Shown here: positions 8,479-14,002 of the stretch, piece by piece
Layout: each line of letters opens with the position of its first letter
Position numbering within the stretch: position 1 is the stretch's first letter
IMG/VR virus record: IMGVR_UViG_3300025115_000359
Span: 1-26,105 of that record
DNA: 26,105 nucleotides
DNA from: a virus
Strand: one strand, 5' to 3'
Program-made: the position numbers and the translations under genes
The notes under the pieces: generated by a model
The model's database searches: none
What the model saw: only the letters and a program-made list of their open reading frames with translations
Told to the model about the DNA's origin: nothing

Positions 8479-9134
8479 CCAAGATTGTAATCGGTCTACT
8501 ATCCTGTGAACAACACAGCGACCGAGACGATCTCTGTCGCAGCACTTGGATTCCACACGCCACCGCCATTGGCATTGACGTGGTATTCCTGCGCGGTGGC
8601 TCACCTTCTGGTCAAACTGAGCGCCACGGCGACACCCTGCTGCTGCCAACTCCAACCGACTACAGAACCCTGCCCCAGAGAACCCGTGCGTTCTGTCAGT
8701 GGTTCCTGACCACGGATGCTACCGCTGCGTTCAAAGCGGACAACGATTCTCTGTTAATTCCAGAACGGCTCTTGCACTACGAACAGCTTGGTAGCGACTA
8801 TTTTGGCAATGAGCCAGGCAAGCGATGGCGAGGTTACTGTTCAGGCGGAGGTGGCTACGGACTGTCCAGGCGTGCCGCTGAAATCATCGCCACCCACATG
8901 ACCGTTCTCGCTGGCCCTGAAGACATGCACGTCGGCCGGGTTCTGGCTGAGCACAAGATCAAGCCCGTCATGCCCAACCCGAGGCGGTTCATTTCCTGGG
9001 GTGCTGACAAACCAGACCGCAAGCCGACGCTCGACAATCAAGTCATCACCACCCACCAAATCCCAGTCGCCTTGTGGCATAAAATCTGCGCCGAGTTTTG
9101 GCAAAACCCATGTTCCCTGGATATTATTCCGTAG
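8475..9134 (+). CDS. GT31-like (beta-1,3-galactosyltransferase/fringe type) glycosyltransferase
   Basis: This is a 219-residue protein whose start overlaps the previous stop (ATGA). It resembles galactosyltransferase-type enzymes of viruses: IGLLSCEQHSDRDDLCRSTW at the N-terminus (a cut-down R-x-x-IRxTW motif), FKADNDSLLI in the DxD position near residue 87, GGGYGLSRRAAEII around 125-140, and GPEDMHVGRVL, whose acidic pair is the usual EDV catalytic motif. It has no signal peptide or transmembrane segment, so it should act in the host cytoplasm. As the last gene of the coupled sugar operon, it probably transfers one of the sugars made upstream. Donor and acceptor are unknown. Confidence 0.72.
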   Translation: MTKIVIGLLSCEQHSDRDDLCRSTWIPHATAIGIDVVFLRGGSPSGQTERHGDTLLLPTPTDYRTLPQRTRAFCQWFLTTDATAAFKADNDSLLIPERLLHYEQLGSDYFGNEPGKRWRGYCSGGGGYGLSRRAAEIIATHMTVLAGPEDMHVGRVLAEHKIKPVMPNPRRFISWGADKPDRKPTLDNQVITTHQIPVALWHKICAEFWQNPCSLDIIP

Positions 9135-9172
9135 AACGCAGAAGCCACCTACCCTGGAAATGGAGGGCTCCA

Positions 9173-9328
9173 ATGGACTACTGGAAACGAGAACAGGAAA
9201 TGGACTGGAGAGACGAGGCCCTGCGATATCGGATGCGAAAAATCAACAGGCAGTCCTGGTCTGCAGCAGTCGTGCTTGCATGTGCCATTGGAATGGTGGC
9301 GTGCGTCCTTGCAGCGATTCTTCGATAA
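9173..9328 (+). CDS. Small single-pass membrane protein, unknown function
   Basis: This is a 51-residue protein. The start at 9173 is set by GGAGGG (9162-9167) at five bases' distance. The frame is open further upstream, but earlier Met codons lack a good ribosome binding site. The N-terminal half is highly charged (KREQEMDWRDEALRYRMRK) and is followed by a hydrophobic stretch AAVVLACAIGMVACVLAAIL to the C-terminus. That layout is a charged cytoplasmic head with a C-terminal membrane anchor. A holin or antiholin role is possible for so small a phage membrane protein, but no lysis gene is next to it, so I assign no function. Confidence 0.55.
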   Translation: MDYWKREQEMDWRDEALRYRMRKINRQSWSAAVVLACAIGMVACVLAAILR

Positions 9329-9515
9329 TCACCACTGAGGCAAAAAATGTTCGCGCTCTTTTTCCCGCCAGCGGCTACAGGCTGGCAGACCTTCGAAAAC
9401 ATGGGCCAGATTCCCGATGAGCCTGCCGCAAGGCTCGATGGAGGCTGGCCGCATACCGAGGCGCGTGTCTGTAGCCGAACCACCCGCGCCGCGCAAAGAA
9501 ATAGGTGGATCATAT

Positions 9516-9634
9516 GGGACCGTGGCGGAATGGTAGACGCCGGAGCGAACATAGCTGACGCTCACCGCCAGTTGATACCCTGCTACTTGGCAGGTTCGGC
9601 GAAACTGGTGCAGGTTCGAGTCCTGCCGGTCCCG
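9516..9634 (+). tRNA. tRNA-like element A (Leu-like ends, abnormal anticodon region)
   Basis: The acceptor stem GGGACCG (9516-9522) pairs perfectly with CGGTCCC (9627-9633). TG and a Leu-type D-arm (GCG, ten-base loop with GG, CGC) follow, and the T-arm is canonical (GCAGG, TTCGAGT, CCTGC, 9610-9626). The middle is 69 bases instead of the roughly 32 of a normal class II tRNA. It holds a GAGCG/CGCTC stem (9543-9547 with 9559-9563) with an 11-base loop, then a CCAGTT/AACTGG stem (9568-9573 with 9603-9608) enclosing CCTGC/GCAGG. GCAGGTTCG occurs twice, at 9590 and 9610, which suggests an internal duplication. No CCA is encoded. It may be a degenerate tRNA, a tRNA with an insertion, or a tRNA mimic. 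Confidence 0.5.
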
Positions 9635-9646
9635 CTTGGATTAGTC

Positions 9647-9739
9647 AGCGCGGAAGCCGAGAGGCGACCTTGGAACTCAGCAGAAAGCCATAACGCGGCT
9701 AGAGGTGTTGCCGCTGCCGGTGAGAATCCGGCCCGCGCT
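9647..9739 (+). ncRNA. tRNA-sized structured element B
   Basis: AGCGCGG (9647-9653) pairs perfectly with CCGCGCT (9733-9739). Directly inside the 3' strand is a T-arm-like hairpin, GCCGG, loop TGAGAAT, CCGGC (9716-9732). Before it lies GCGGC/GCCGC with a ten-base loop. The size of 93 bases and the acceptor-plus-T-arm layout are those of a class II tRNA, but no D-arm or seven-base anticodon loop can be folded and the T-loop lacks TTC. The loop fits the general U-N-N-R-A T-loop pattern. It also resembles the P5/L5 hairpin of cobalamin riboswitches, but their other conserved blocks are not seen. Confidence 0.35.
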
Positions 9740-9913
9740 GCTTACAGATAGCACCTACCGCACGAGGCGTCTGTTGACGCGAGTATTCCTCGGAACGACA
9801 CGGGGTACAGCCAGCAAGGATCGCGGTTAGCGATTGCAAGCCACGACACCGCTGGAGTCCGGCGAATAAGTCAATAACCGGGATCAGTCGTGACAGCCGG
9901 GAGAGACCGGCGT

Positions 9914-10004
9914 GGGACCGCAACGGTAGCCGAGTGGTTTGGCAGACCATACCGCGAATCAAGTAGCGGGCCAACGGCGGAGGGTTCGAGTCCCTCCGGT
10001 CCCA
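9914..10004 (+). tRNA. tRNA-like element C (class II size, abnormal anticodon region)
   Basis: GGGACCG (9914-9920) pairs with CGGTCCC (9997-10003), extendable to nine pairs with the flanking GT and AC. The T-arm is canonical: GAGGG, TTCGAGT, CCCTC (9980-9996). A Ser/Leu/Tyr-like D-arm is present (GCC, GAGTGGTTT, GGC, 9929-9943), but six extra bases separate it from the acceptor, and CGGTA (9924-9928) can pair with TACCG further on. The anticodon position shows CCGC/GCGG around a ten-base loop instead of five pairs around seven bases. The acceptor is identical in sequence to that of element A, so the two may be related by duplication. No CCA is encoded. Confidence 0.45.
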
Positions 10005-10009
10005 CTATG

Positions 10010-10040
10010 CCCGGCGGAACTCCGCTCGGGTGCAGCCGCA
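10010..10040 (+). repeat. 31-base leader repeat, copy 1
   Basis: This copy forms a hairpin, CCCGGCGG, AACT, then CCGCTCGGG with one bulged T, followed by TGCAGCCGCA. It matches the copy at 10381-10411 at 28 of 31 positions. Both copies stand in the 5' leader of a small gene, about 27-30 bases before its start codon, so a regulatory or RNA-processing role is likely (inference). Confidence 0.7.
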
Positions 10041-10070
10041 ACTAACGTTCACTTTTTGGGGGATTGCGAA

Positions 10071-10367
10071 ATGCCGTACAGTAAATCGGACCTGCGAAAT
10101 AAAATCGAAAATGCAGTCAACAGCGTAAGCGCCGAGCAAGGCAGTAACACGCCGGACTTCATCCTGGCGCAGTATTTAGTCGATTGCCTCGACGCATTTG
10201 ACCGTGCGGCCAACGCTCGTGAAAACTGGTATTCGGCAGACAGAAATCCGCCAGAAACCGAGCAACCGCGCGACGCCGTGTCCGCGTCCATACCCAACGG
10301 CGGTTCGTGCGGCGGCAACCTCACGTGGGCACCTCCCGGTTGTTCGCTGCTGGGACAGTCCAAATAG
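10071..10367 (+). CDS. Small phage protein of unknown function (TPDFILAQYL family)
   Basis: This is a 98-residue protein with ATG at 10071 and GGGGGA eight bases upstream. The N-terminal half is a well-formed helical segment, with SNTPDFILAQYLVDCL followed by DAFDRAANARENWY. As I recall, this pattern recurs in small phage proteins of unknown role. The C-terminal half is Pro/Gly/Ser-rich and looks disordered. The upstream leader carries copy 1 of the 31-base hairpin repeat. No catalytic motif is visible, and I cannot name a function. Confidence 0.7.
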   Translation: MPYSKSDLRNKIENAVNSVSAEQGSNTPDFILAQYLVDCLDAFDRAANARENWYSADRNPPETEQPRDAVSASIPNGGSCGGNLTWAPPGCSLLGQSK

Positions 10368-10380
10368 CACCCGAGGTTCA

Positions 10381-10411
10381 CCCGGCGGTACTCCGCTCGG
10401 GTGCAACCGTA
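10381..10411 (+). repeat. 31-base leader repeat, copy 2, with a competing upstream arm
   Basis: This copy differs from copy 1 at three positions. Here CACCCGAG at 10368-10375 is perfectly complementary to CTCGGGTG at 10396-10403, inside the repeat, so the repeat's own hairpin competes with a second, longer-range pairing. The element sits 27 bases before the ATG of the zinc-ribbon gene at 10438. Confidence 0.65.
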
Positions 10412-10437
10412 GTTACGCCTTTTGTTTGGGAGGTGAG

Positions 10438-10635
10438 ATGACGTTACGCGAAAGGAATCGCCGACGAGTGCGGATGTTTACGTGGAAATGTCGGCGGTGC
10501 GGATCGTGCGACATCCGAACGAAGACGTTTCAGTATCCGCGCCGTCCGTGTCCACACTGCGGCGACCGGAACGACAAGTCGTTTCTTGGATTTTTGGCCG
10601 CCTGCCTGTTTATTAGAGAAAGGAGCGTGACATGA
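10438..10635 (+). CDS. Small zinc-ribbon protein
   Basis: This 65-residue protein has a strong Shine-Dalgarno sequence (GGGAGGTGA, 10428-10436) just before the ATG. It is very basic at the N-terminus (LRERNRRRVRMFTWK) and then carries two Cys pairs, CRRCGSC and CPHCGD, in the spacing of a zinc ribbon. This suggests nucleic-acid or protein binding (inference). A short hydrophobic stretch FLGFLAACLFI follows near the C-terminus. It overlaps the next gene by ATGA and is preceded by copy 2 of the leader repeat. Confidence 0.7.
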   Translation: MTLRERNRRRVRMFTWKCRRCGSCDIRTKTFQYPRRPCPHCGDRNDKSFLGFLAACLFIRERSVT

Positions 10636-10925
10636 ATCAATCCCAAACGCCGATGGAAGAATCGCGTCAAAACGTGATTGCATCCAATGATTCCGGCAGG
10701 TGGAAGCAGTATTGGTCCCCACCGCCAGAACTAAGCAAAGACACATCGCCCGTTCCCGATTCATGGATCTTCGTTGATGCTATGTATCTTGGGGATAGGT
10801 GCATGAACATCTACGTCTTCCAGGACGAGTCAGGAAAATGGCGGCCCGCTAAGCATGTCTATCCTGTGTCGAAGGAGGAAATTTGTGATCTAGTATCTTC
10901 GGAATCAGATCCTGATCGCCAATAA
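10632..10925 (+). CDS. Hypothetical small acidic protein
   Basis: This is a 97-residue protein starting at ATGA over the previous stop. The N-terminal 40 residues are polar and Pro/Ser-rich. The rest, from WIFVDAMYLG to KEEICDLV, has alternating hydrophobic residues like a small beta-rich fold. I recognise no family. It is translationally coupled to the zinc-ribbon gene and is the last gene before a structured stretch with a terminator. Confidence 0.6.
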   Translation: MNQSQTPMEESRQNVIASNDSGRWKQYWSPPPELSKDTSPVPDSWIFVDAMYLGDRCMNIYVFQDESGKWRPAKHVYPVSKEEICDLVSSESDPDRQ

Positions 10926-11129
10926 CTGCCACCCGGCAGACATCGTACATGGGACCGTGGCAGAAATGTCTGCGCAAGGGTCTGGTACTTGCAGTGCCGC
11001 CCCAGCGGCATCAGCTGGCTGTCGTGTCAGGTCAGCATGGGAGCGTTGGTCGGTGTTCGCTTTGTAAACCCGACATGTGCCACTGCCCCCTGCTTACCCC
11101 TTTCATCAACCAGGGGGCAGTGGTTTTTT
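10926..11129 (+). ncRNA. Candidate structured small RNA or 3' leader ending in a terminator
   Basis: Five perfect hairpins precede the terminator within 200 bases. They are CTGCC/GGCAG (10926-10939), GCAGA/TCTGC (10960-10973), TGCCGC/GCGGCA (10995-11010), GTCGG/CCGAC (11049-11074) and then the terminator stem. GGGACCGTGGC at 10951-10961 is identical to the first 11 bases of tRNA-like element A, but no matching CGGTCCC follows, so this is not a full tRNA-like unit. An open frame crosses the stretch, but it would have to read through the terminator and has no ribosome binding site. I treat it as non-coding. Confidence 0.45.
11080..11129 (+). terminator. Rho-independent terminator
   Basis: A perfect 13-bp inverted repeat (CCACTGCCCCCTG at 11080-11092 with CAGGGGGCAGTGG at 11111-11123) encloses an 18-base loop and is followed by six T residues. 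It should end transcription entering from the 10.0-10.9 kb genes and from any RNA in 10926-11079. Confidence 0.85.
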
Positions 11130-11143
11130 ACTTCGAGGAATCA

Positions 11144-11464
11144 ATGGATAGAGAAGTTGCTGATATCGCAACTGAATGCCTATTGGAAATCGAATCGCAA
11201 ATCAAGCACGGCTACGTTTGCTGCCTGCTGTGTGGAGATCAGGCATCAAAGGCTGCGTGCTGGATTCCAAGAGGAAGAGACGCCATCATGCTGAACGTGC
11301 CGATCAATCGCCACCGCATTATTGGCTACGGCCTGTGCGAACCGTGCATGGGCCACTTATCCGAGATTGAACGAGGCATCATTGCAGAACGACTTTCTGA
11401 CTTCATCCTGTCCACCCAGCCACACATGGATCGCGGGAAACTTCCTGCGATCTTCCTGAATTGA
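11144..11464 (+). CDS. Hypothetical protein with two Cys pairs
   Basis: This is a 106-residue protein. I place the start at the ATG at 11144, after the terminator and with GAGGAA close upstream; the frame itself is open earlier. It contains CCLLCGDQ (residues 26-33) and LCEPC (about 76-80), which could make one zinc site with the Cys pairs about 50 residues apart. N- and C-terminal parts are helical. It probably begins a new transcript, as it follows the terminator directly. No family is recognised. Confidence 0.6.
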   Translation: MDREVADIATECLLEIESQIKHGYVCCLLCGDQASKAACWIPRGRDAIMLNVPINRHRIIGYGLCEPCMGHLSEIERGIIAERLSDFILSTQPHMDRGKLPAIFLN

Positions 11465-11471
11465 GGATTGC

Positions 11472-11828
11472 ATGGACCCGAACCAAGTTGCAGTCGAACA
11501 GCAAAGGCAGGTCATTGCGGCGCAGCAGAAGGCCGCGATCCAAGCCGACCTGATAAATCACGCACACATCTCCGCGATGGCAGCGACTTTCTCCGTGCTG
11601 CTCGACAAGTGGCTCAGCAGGCATCAACACATCAGCGGAGCGTACCCAATGCCGACGCCGAACGACCTACGCTGGCTATCCAAGATGGCGTTCCATTTCG
11701 CTGCCTACGTCCCCGAATCTGCCAAGCTGTGCAGAGTAGACGACTCCAAGCTCGACTCGCTGGCGGGAGTCAGCGCCGACGACGCGCTCTCGTTCGATCA
11801 CCTGTTTTCTGTCGGAGACCAGAAATGA
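11472..11828 (+). CDS. Hypothetical helical protein
   Basis: This is a 118-residue protein starting seven bases after the previous stop, with a GAGGA ribosome binding site. The N-terminal 30 residues are a Gln/Ala-rich helix (EQQRQVIAAQQKAAIQADL) that could form a coiled coil. MPTPNDLRWLSKMAFHFAAYVPE follows. The C-terminus is acidic. I recognise no domain. It overlaps the next gene by ATGA. Confidence 0.65.
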   Translation: MDPNQVAVEQQRQVIAAQQKAAIQADLINHAHISAMAATFSVLLDKWLSRHQHISGAYPMPTPNDLRWLSKMAFHFAAYVPESAKLCRVDDSKLDSLAGVSADDALSFDHLFSVGDQK

Positions 11829-12241
11829 ACGCGGTCATCATGGCAATGGCCATGCTCGGGCAGATACCACAGTTCGGACCACAATCCCAATGGGGATGGG
11901 ACGGTAGCGTCTACAACAATTCTGGATGGGGATATCGGAAACTATACGGGAATGGGTATTACCCTCCACAGGTCTTTATGCCGAAAATGGCGTTTGTGAG
12001 GCCACCGAGCCCCACGAACATTGTCGCAGCGCAAATGAGGGCGTCTAAGGCGTCTAGGCCGCGTTCCCTGTCGTCTGGGACAGTTTCGGGTCTGATGGAG
12101 CTTGCTGCTGAAAAAGAGCGCCTATGGGCCATCCTGCTCGAATCTGGGCCTGAAGACAAGGACGAAGCAAGGGAAGAGTATTGGGCCGCCAAGAGGCGAC
12201 TGGACAGGGCCAGGGTTGTGGCGTCAAAAGAACTGCGTTAG
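11825..12241 (+). CDS. Hypothetical protein with aromatic/Gly N-terminus and coiled-coil C-terminus
   Basis: This is a 138-residue protein with its start at ATGA over the previous stop. It begins with a short hydrophobic segment ([12 protein letters not shown]) followed by a stretch rich in Gly, Trp, Tyr and Asn (about residues 17-50), like a structural or low-complexity region. The C-terminal 55 residues are a charged helix ([15 protein letters not shown], then [18 protein letters not shown]) likely to form a coiled coil. It might be a virion or scaffold component, but no structural gene is nearby, so I give no function. Confidence 0.55.
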   Translation: MNAVIMAMAMLGQIPQFGPQSQWGWDGSVYNNSGWGYRKLYGNGYYPPQVFMPKMAFVRPPSPTNIVAAQMRASKASRPRSLSSGTVSGLMELAAEKERLWAILLESGPEDKDEAREEYWAAKRRLDRARVVASKELR

Positions 12242-12272
12242 TTTCTCTGGATCTTCAGGAAGGAATCTTGCA

Positions 12273-12455
12273 ATGCTTGTCCTCTCAAGGCTTATGAATG
12301 AGGCGATTCAGATCGGCGACGACATTGTCATTCGGGTTGTTGAAATCCGAGGCAATAAAGTCAGAATCGGTATTGACGCTCCCGCTGAAACTCCGGTTCA
12401 CCGTATGGAAGTGTACCACGCCATCAAACGCAAACAGGAGCGAGACGGCAAATGA
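12273..12455 (+). CDS. csrA: CsrA/RsmA-type post-transcriptional regulator
   Basis: This 60-residue protein begins MLVLSR. The CsrA core is intact: ILVLSR-type strand 1 with L4, [21 protein letters not shown], and PVHRMEVY, with Arg at position 44. L4 and R44 are the RNA-contacting residues in the well-studied family members. CsrA dimers bind GGA motifs in mRNA leaders and block or stabilise messages. The ribosome binding site AGGAAGG (12257-12263) itself carries GGA-like sequence, so autoregulation is possible (inference). A phage copy could reset host carbon metabolism or control phage messages. It lies among small unknown genes and overlaps a 23-codon frame. Confidence 0.9.
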   Translation: MLVLSRLMNEAIQIGDDIVIRVVEIRGNKVRIGIDAPAETPVHRMEVYHAIKRKQERDGK

Positions 12456-12523
12456 CAGCTCGATTTACCTTCGGATTTATGCTCTGGTTCAACCTGATTT
12501 TCTGGTTTTGTGGCAGAGCGTAG
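12452..12523 (+). CDS. Possible 23-residue hydrophobic peptide
   Basis: The frame starts at ATGA over the csrA stop, the same coupling used throughout the window. The peptide is mostly hydrophobic and aromatic ([15 protein letters not shown]) with basic residues at both ends, as in a tiny membrane peptide. It is too short for family recognition. The main evidence is the overlap start and the composition. Confidence 0.35.
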   Translation: MTARFTFGFMLWFNLIFWFCGRA

Positions 12524-12533
12524 AAAACTCGTG

Positions 12534-12562
12534 TTGACACGGACAATGGGAATGGACATACT
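12534..12562 (+). promoter_or_regulatory. Sigma70-like promoter
   Basis: TTGACA at 12534-12539 is a perfect -35 box. Seventeen bases later, CATACT at 12557-12562 matches four of six -10 positions. It would drive the leader and gene at 12747. The only gene with this promoter inside its frame is the doubtful 5' extension of that same gene. Confidence 0.5.
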
Positions 12563-12725
12563 TGGCGGTGACAAGATTAGGACCAAATCCGCCAAGTCCA
12601 AACAATGTAGAGCTGGCTGCGCGTTTGGCTGCACTCTTCGGCTCTATGCTGGTTTGTGCTTGGCGGTACTAACCTTGTCGCAGCCAGACGCGCAACCCGC
12701 TCTATGTCGCGAACCGACTGGCTGC
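12562..12725 (+). promoter_or_regulatory. Structured leader with two sets of competing complementary arms
   Basis: TTGGCGG occurs at 12562-12568 and again at 12660-12666, and a single complement CCGCCAA lies between them at 12589-12595. CTGGCTGC occurs at 12613-12620 and 12718-12725, and its single complement GCAGCCAG lies between at 12680-12687. Each complement can pair with either copy, so two mutually exclusive folds are possible. This is the layout of an attenuator or riboswitch-like leader. The second CTGGCTGC ends 21 bases before the ATG at 12747. Confidence 0.5.
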
Positions 12726-12746
12726 AGTCCCGTCGAGGACAAAGCC

Positions 12747-13469
12747 ATGAAGTGTCCAAGCTCTTATCCGCTTGTCTTGAGGCGCAAGGACGATTCCGTC
12801 GTCCACGTCAACATGCCTTGCAACCGCTGGACCTGCGCCGTCTGCCGCCAACGGAAGTTGGCTGAATGGTCCAGGCACGCCTCCAGGTGCTTTCAGTCGC
12901 AAGAAGAAATGTCCTGGGCGACCTGCCCCATAGATGCAGTCGAAAGCCTTAATCGGTTCATCCTGCGCCATGAATGCGAGCGAATGACCGTTCAGCAAGA
13001 TAAGGTCGCTGTAGTGTTTGTCAACAAGCGACTAAGACACCCTAAAATCGAGTTTCACCCAATTTCACCGGAAGATGCTGCAGGTATGCTTGCCTCCGCG
13101 CTTGCCCTAGCCAAGTTTGCCAGGTATGGCCACCCGATCACAACATCCAGGAGCTGGAAGAGGCGCGATGACAAGGATCGCGAGTTCGAGTACATTGCTG
13201 GCGGCGTCAGCCGAGAGCAGTTCACGGCCTGCGCCGAGCACTTGGAAGTGCCCGTGAAGACGAAGAACATCCACGGCGCTGACGTAGCGATTGCCGTCGG
13301 CGACGAACGAAAATTGGATTCGCTCTGTAGCCTTCTGATTAAGTGTCCGAGAAAGCACCAATGGTGGATCTCGTTCAATAGTGGAAAGGCAGACAAGTAC
13401 GACCTCGCTTGCACTGAAATGCCACGGACAATCCCAAAATTCACTAACCCCGCCGCTTGCTGCACGTAG
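12747..13469 (+). CDS. Cys-rich N-terminal protein, possibly DNA-binding or replication-related
   Basis: This is a 240-residue protein. I chose the ATG at 12747, with GAGGA about eight bases upstream, because the open frame before it covers the structured leader and has no ribosome binding site. Residues 3-33 hold a Cys set (C3, C25, C30, C33 in MPCNRWTCAVCRQRK) like the N-terminal zinc finger of some phage and plasmid replication-type proteins. No relaxase or helicase motif is visible in the rest. Residues 60-160 include two basic segments (FVNKRLRHPK and SRSWKRRDDKDR). The gene ends in a CCCCGC/GCGGGG hairpin (13448-13474) without a T-tract. The functional guess is weak. Confidence 0.55.
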   Translation: MKCPSSYPLVLRRKDDSVVHVNMPCNRWTCAVCRQRKLAEWSRHASRCFQSQEEMSWATCPIDAVESLNRFILRHECERMTVQQDKVAVVFVNKRLRHPKIEFHPISPEDAAGMLASALALAKFARYGHPITTSRSWKRRDDKDREFEYIAGGVSREQFTACAEHLEVPVKTKNIHGADVAIAVGDERKLDSLCSLLIKCPRKHQWWISFNSGKADKYDLACTEMPRTIPKFTNPAACCT

Positions 13470-13543
13470 CGGGGCACTAGGCCGAAGCGCATGGAAGACC
13501 AAATCACGCCAATCGCAAGCAACCAAAGAAAGGTGTACGCGCA

Positions 13544-14002
13544 ATGCCGAGTGTGACCCGTCATAGAGTGTTCGAGACTAACTCGTCATCAACTCACTCC
13601 ATTTGCATCACGCCAGGAGACTTCAAGCCCGACACGTTTTACAGAACTGACAATGGGATTCTTCGGCTCCTTCCTGGCGAATTCGGATGGGAACAAGAGT
13701 CTTACCGTGATCCCTGGAGCAAGGCGTCCTATTGCCTAACCTACGTCAAGACAGGGGGCGACCCGGACGGAAGCAGAGAAGCAATGTTGAGGGAAGTCTT
13801 GGAGGAAGAGACCGGCGCGAAAGTAGAGTTCGTTCCATTCGAGAGCGACCCGTTTACTTCCGAATGGGGCTACATCGACCGCCAGAGCCACATCAGATGC
13901 GGAGACGCCTGCGGAGAAGCGTTTGAGTCCAAGGAATCCCTTCGCGCCTTCATCTTCAACCCAAACAGCATCCTGGTTACGGACAATGACAACCACGACT
14001 AA
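13544..14002 (+). CDS. Phage hypothetical protein of the ETNSSSTHS type
   Basis: This is a 152-residue protein. The N-terminus VTRHRVFETNSSSTHSICI is, to my knowledge, a recurring opening in phage proteins of unknown function. The rest is acidic and beta-rich, with LREVLEEETGAKVEF in the middle and EAFESKESLRAFIFNPNSIL near the end. No catalytic motif can be named. The last 17 bases overlap the start of the radical SAM gene, so the two are probably translated together. Confidence 0.7.
   Translation: MPSVTRHRVFETNSSSTHSICITPGDFKPDTFYRTDNGILRLLPGEFGWEQESYRDPWSKASYCLTYVKTGGDPDGSREAMLREVLEEETGAKVEFVPFESDPFTSEWGYIDRQSHIRCGDACGEAFESKESLRAFIFNPNSILVTDNDNHD

Larger units (their letters stand above)
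9367..10004 (+). ncRNA. Non-coding, stem-rich region; candidate structured RNA or RNA gene cluster
   Basis: Between the small membrane gene and the next convincing start at 10071 lie about 740 bases without a credible gene. Perfect inverted repeats follow one another: 9367-9372 with 9381-9386; 9404-9409 with 9445-9450, enclosing 9419-9423 with 9432-9436; 9460-9465 with 9485-9490; then the three tRNA-like elements listed separately. Between the second and third of those are GCGTC/GACGC within CGAGG/CCTCG, ATCGC/GCGAT, CACGAC/GTCGTG and GCCGG/CCGGC. A 134-codon frame begins at 9347 but runs through the tRNA-like elements and is not believable. Whether this is one large RNA or several small ones cannot be decided by eye. 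Confidence 0.45.

Noticed and set aside
9347-9751. A 134-codon open frame over the stretch before and through tRNA-like elements A and B
   Set aside because: It passes through well-formed acceptor, D- and T-arm structures and has a composition unlike a normal protein. The region is better explained as non-coding.
9680-9910. Cobalamin riboswitch
   Set aside because: GGTGAGAATCC (9719-9729) and a B12-box-like GCCGG-GAGAGA-CCGGC hairpin further on resemble parts of it. The conserved GGGAA block, the CCCGC-ACTGT stretch and the CACTG block are not present. A covariance search with the cobalamin model would settle it.
10949-11143. Open frame leading into the 11144 gene
   Set aside because: It would cross a perfect terminator hairpin and has no ribosome binding site. 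The ATG at 11144 has GAGGAA upstream.
12510-12746. N-terminal extension of the 12747 gene
   Set aside because: It has no Shine-Dalgarno sequence, overlaps a promoter, and covers the repeated complementary arms of the leader.
13448-13474. Terminator after the 12747 gene
   Set aside because: CCCCGC/GCGGGG forms a hairpin around the stop codon, but no T-tract follows.
13491-13556. A 21-codon frame before the 13544 gene
   Set aside because: It has no ribosome binding site and nothing distinctive in its sequence.
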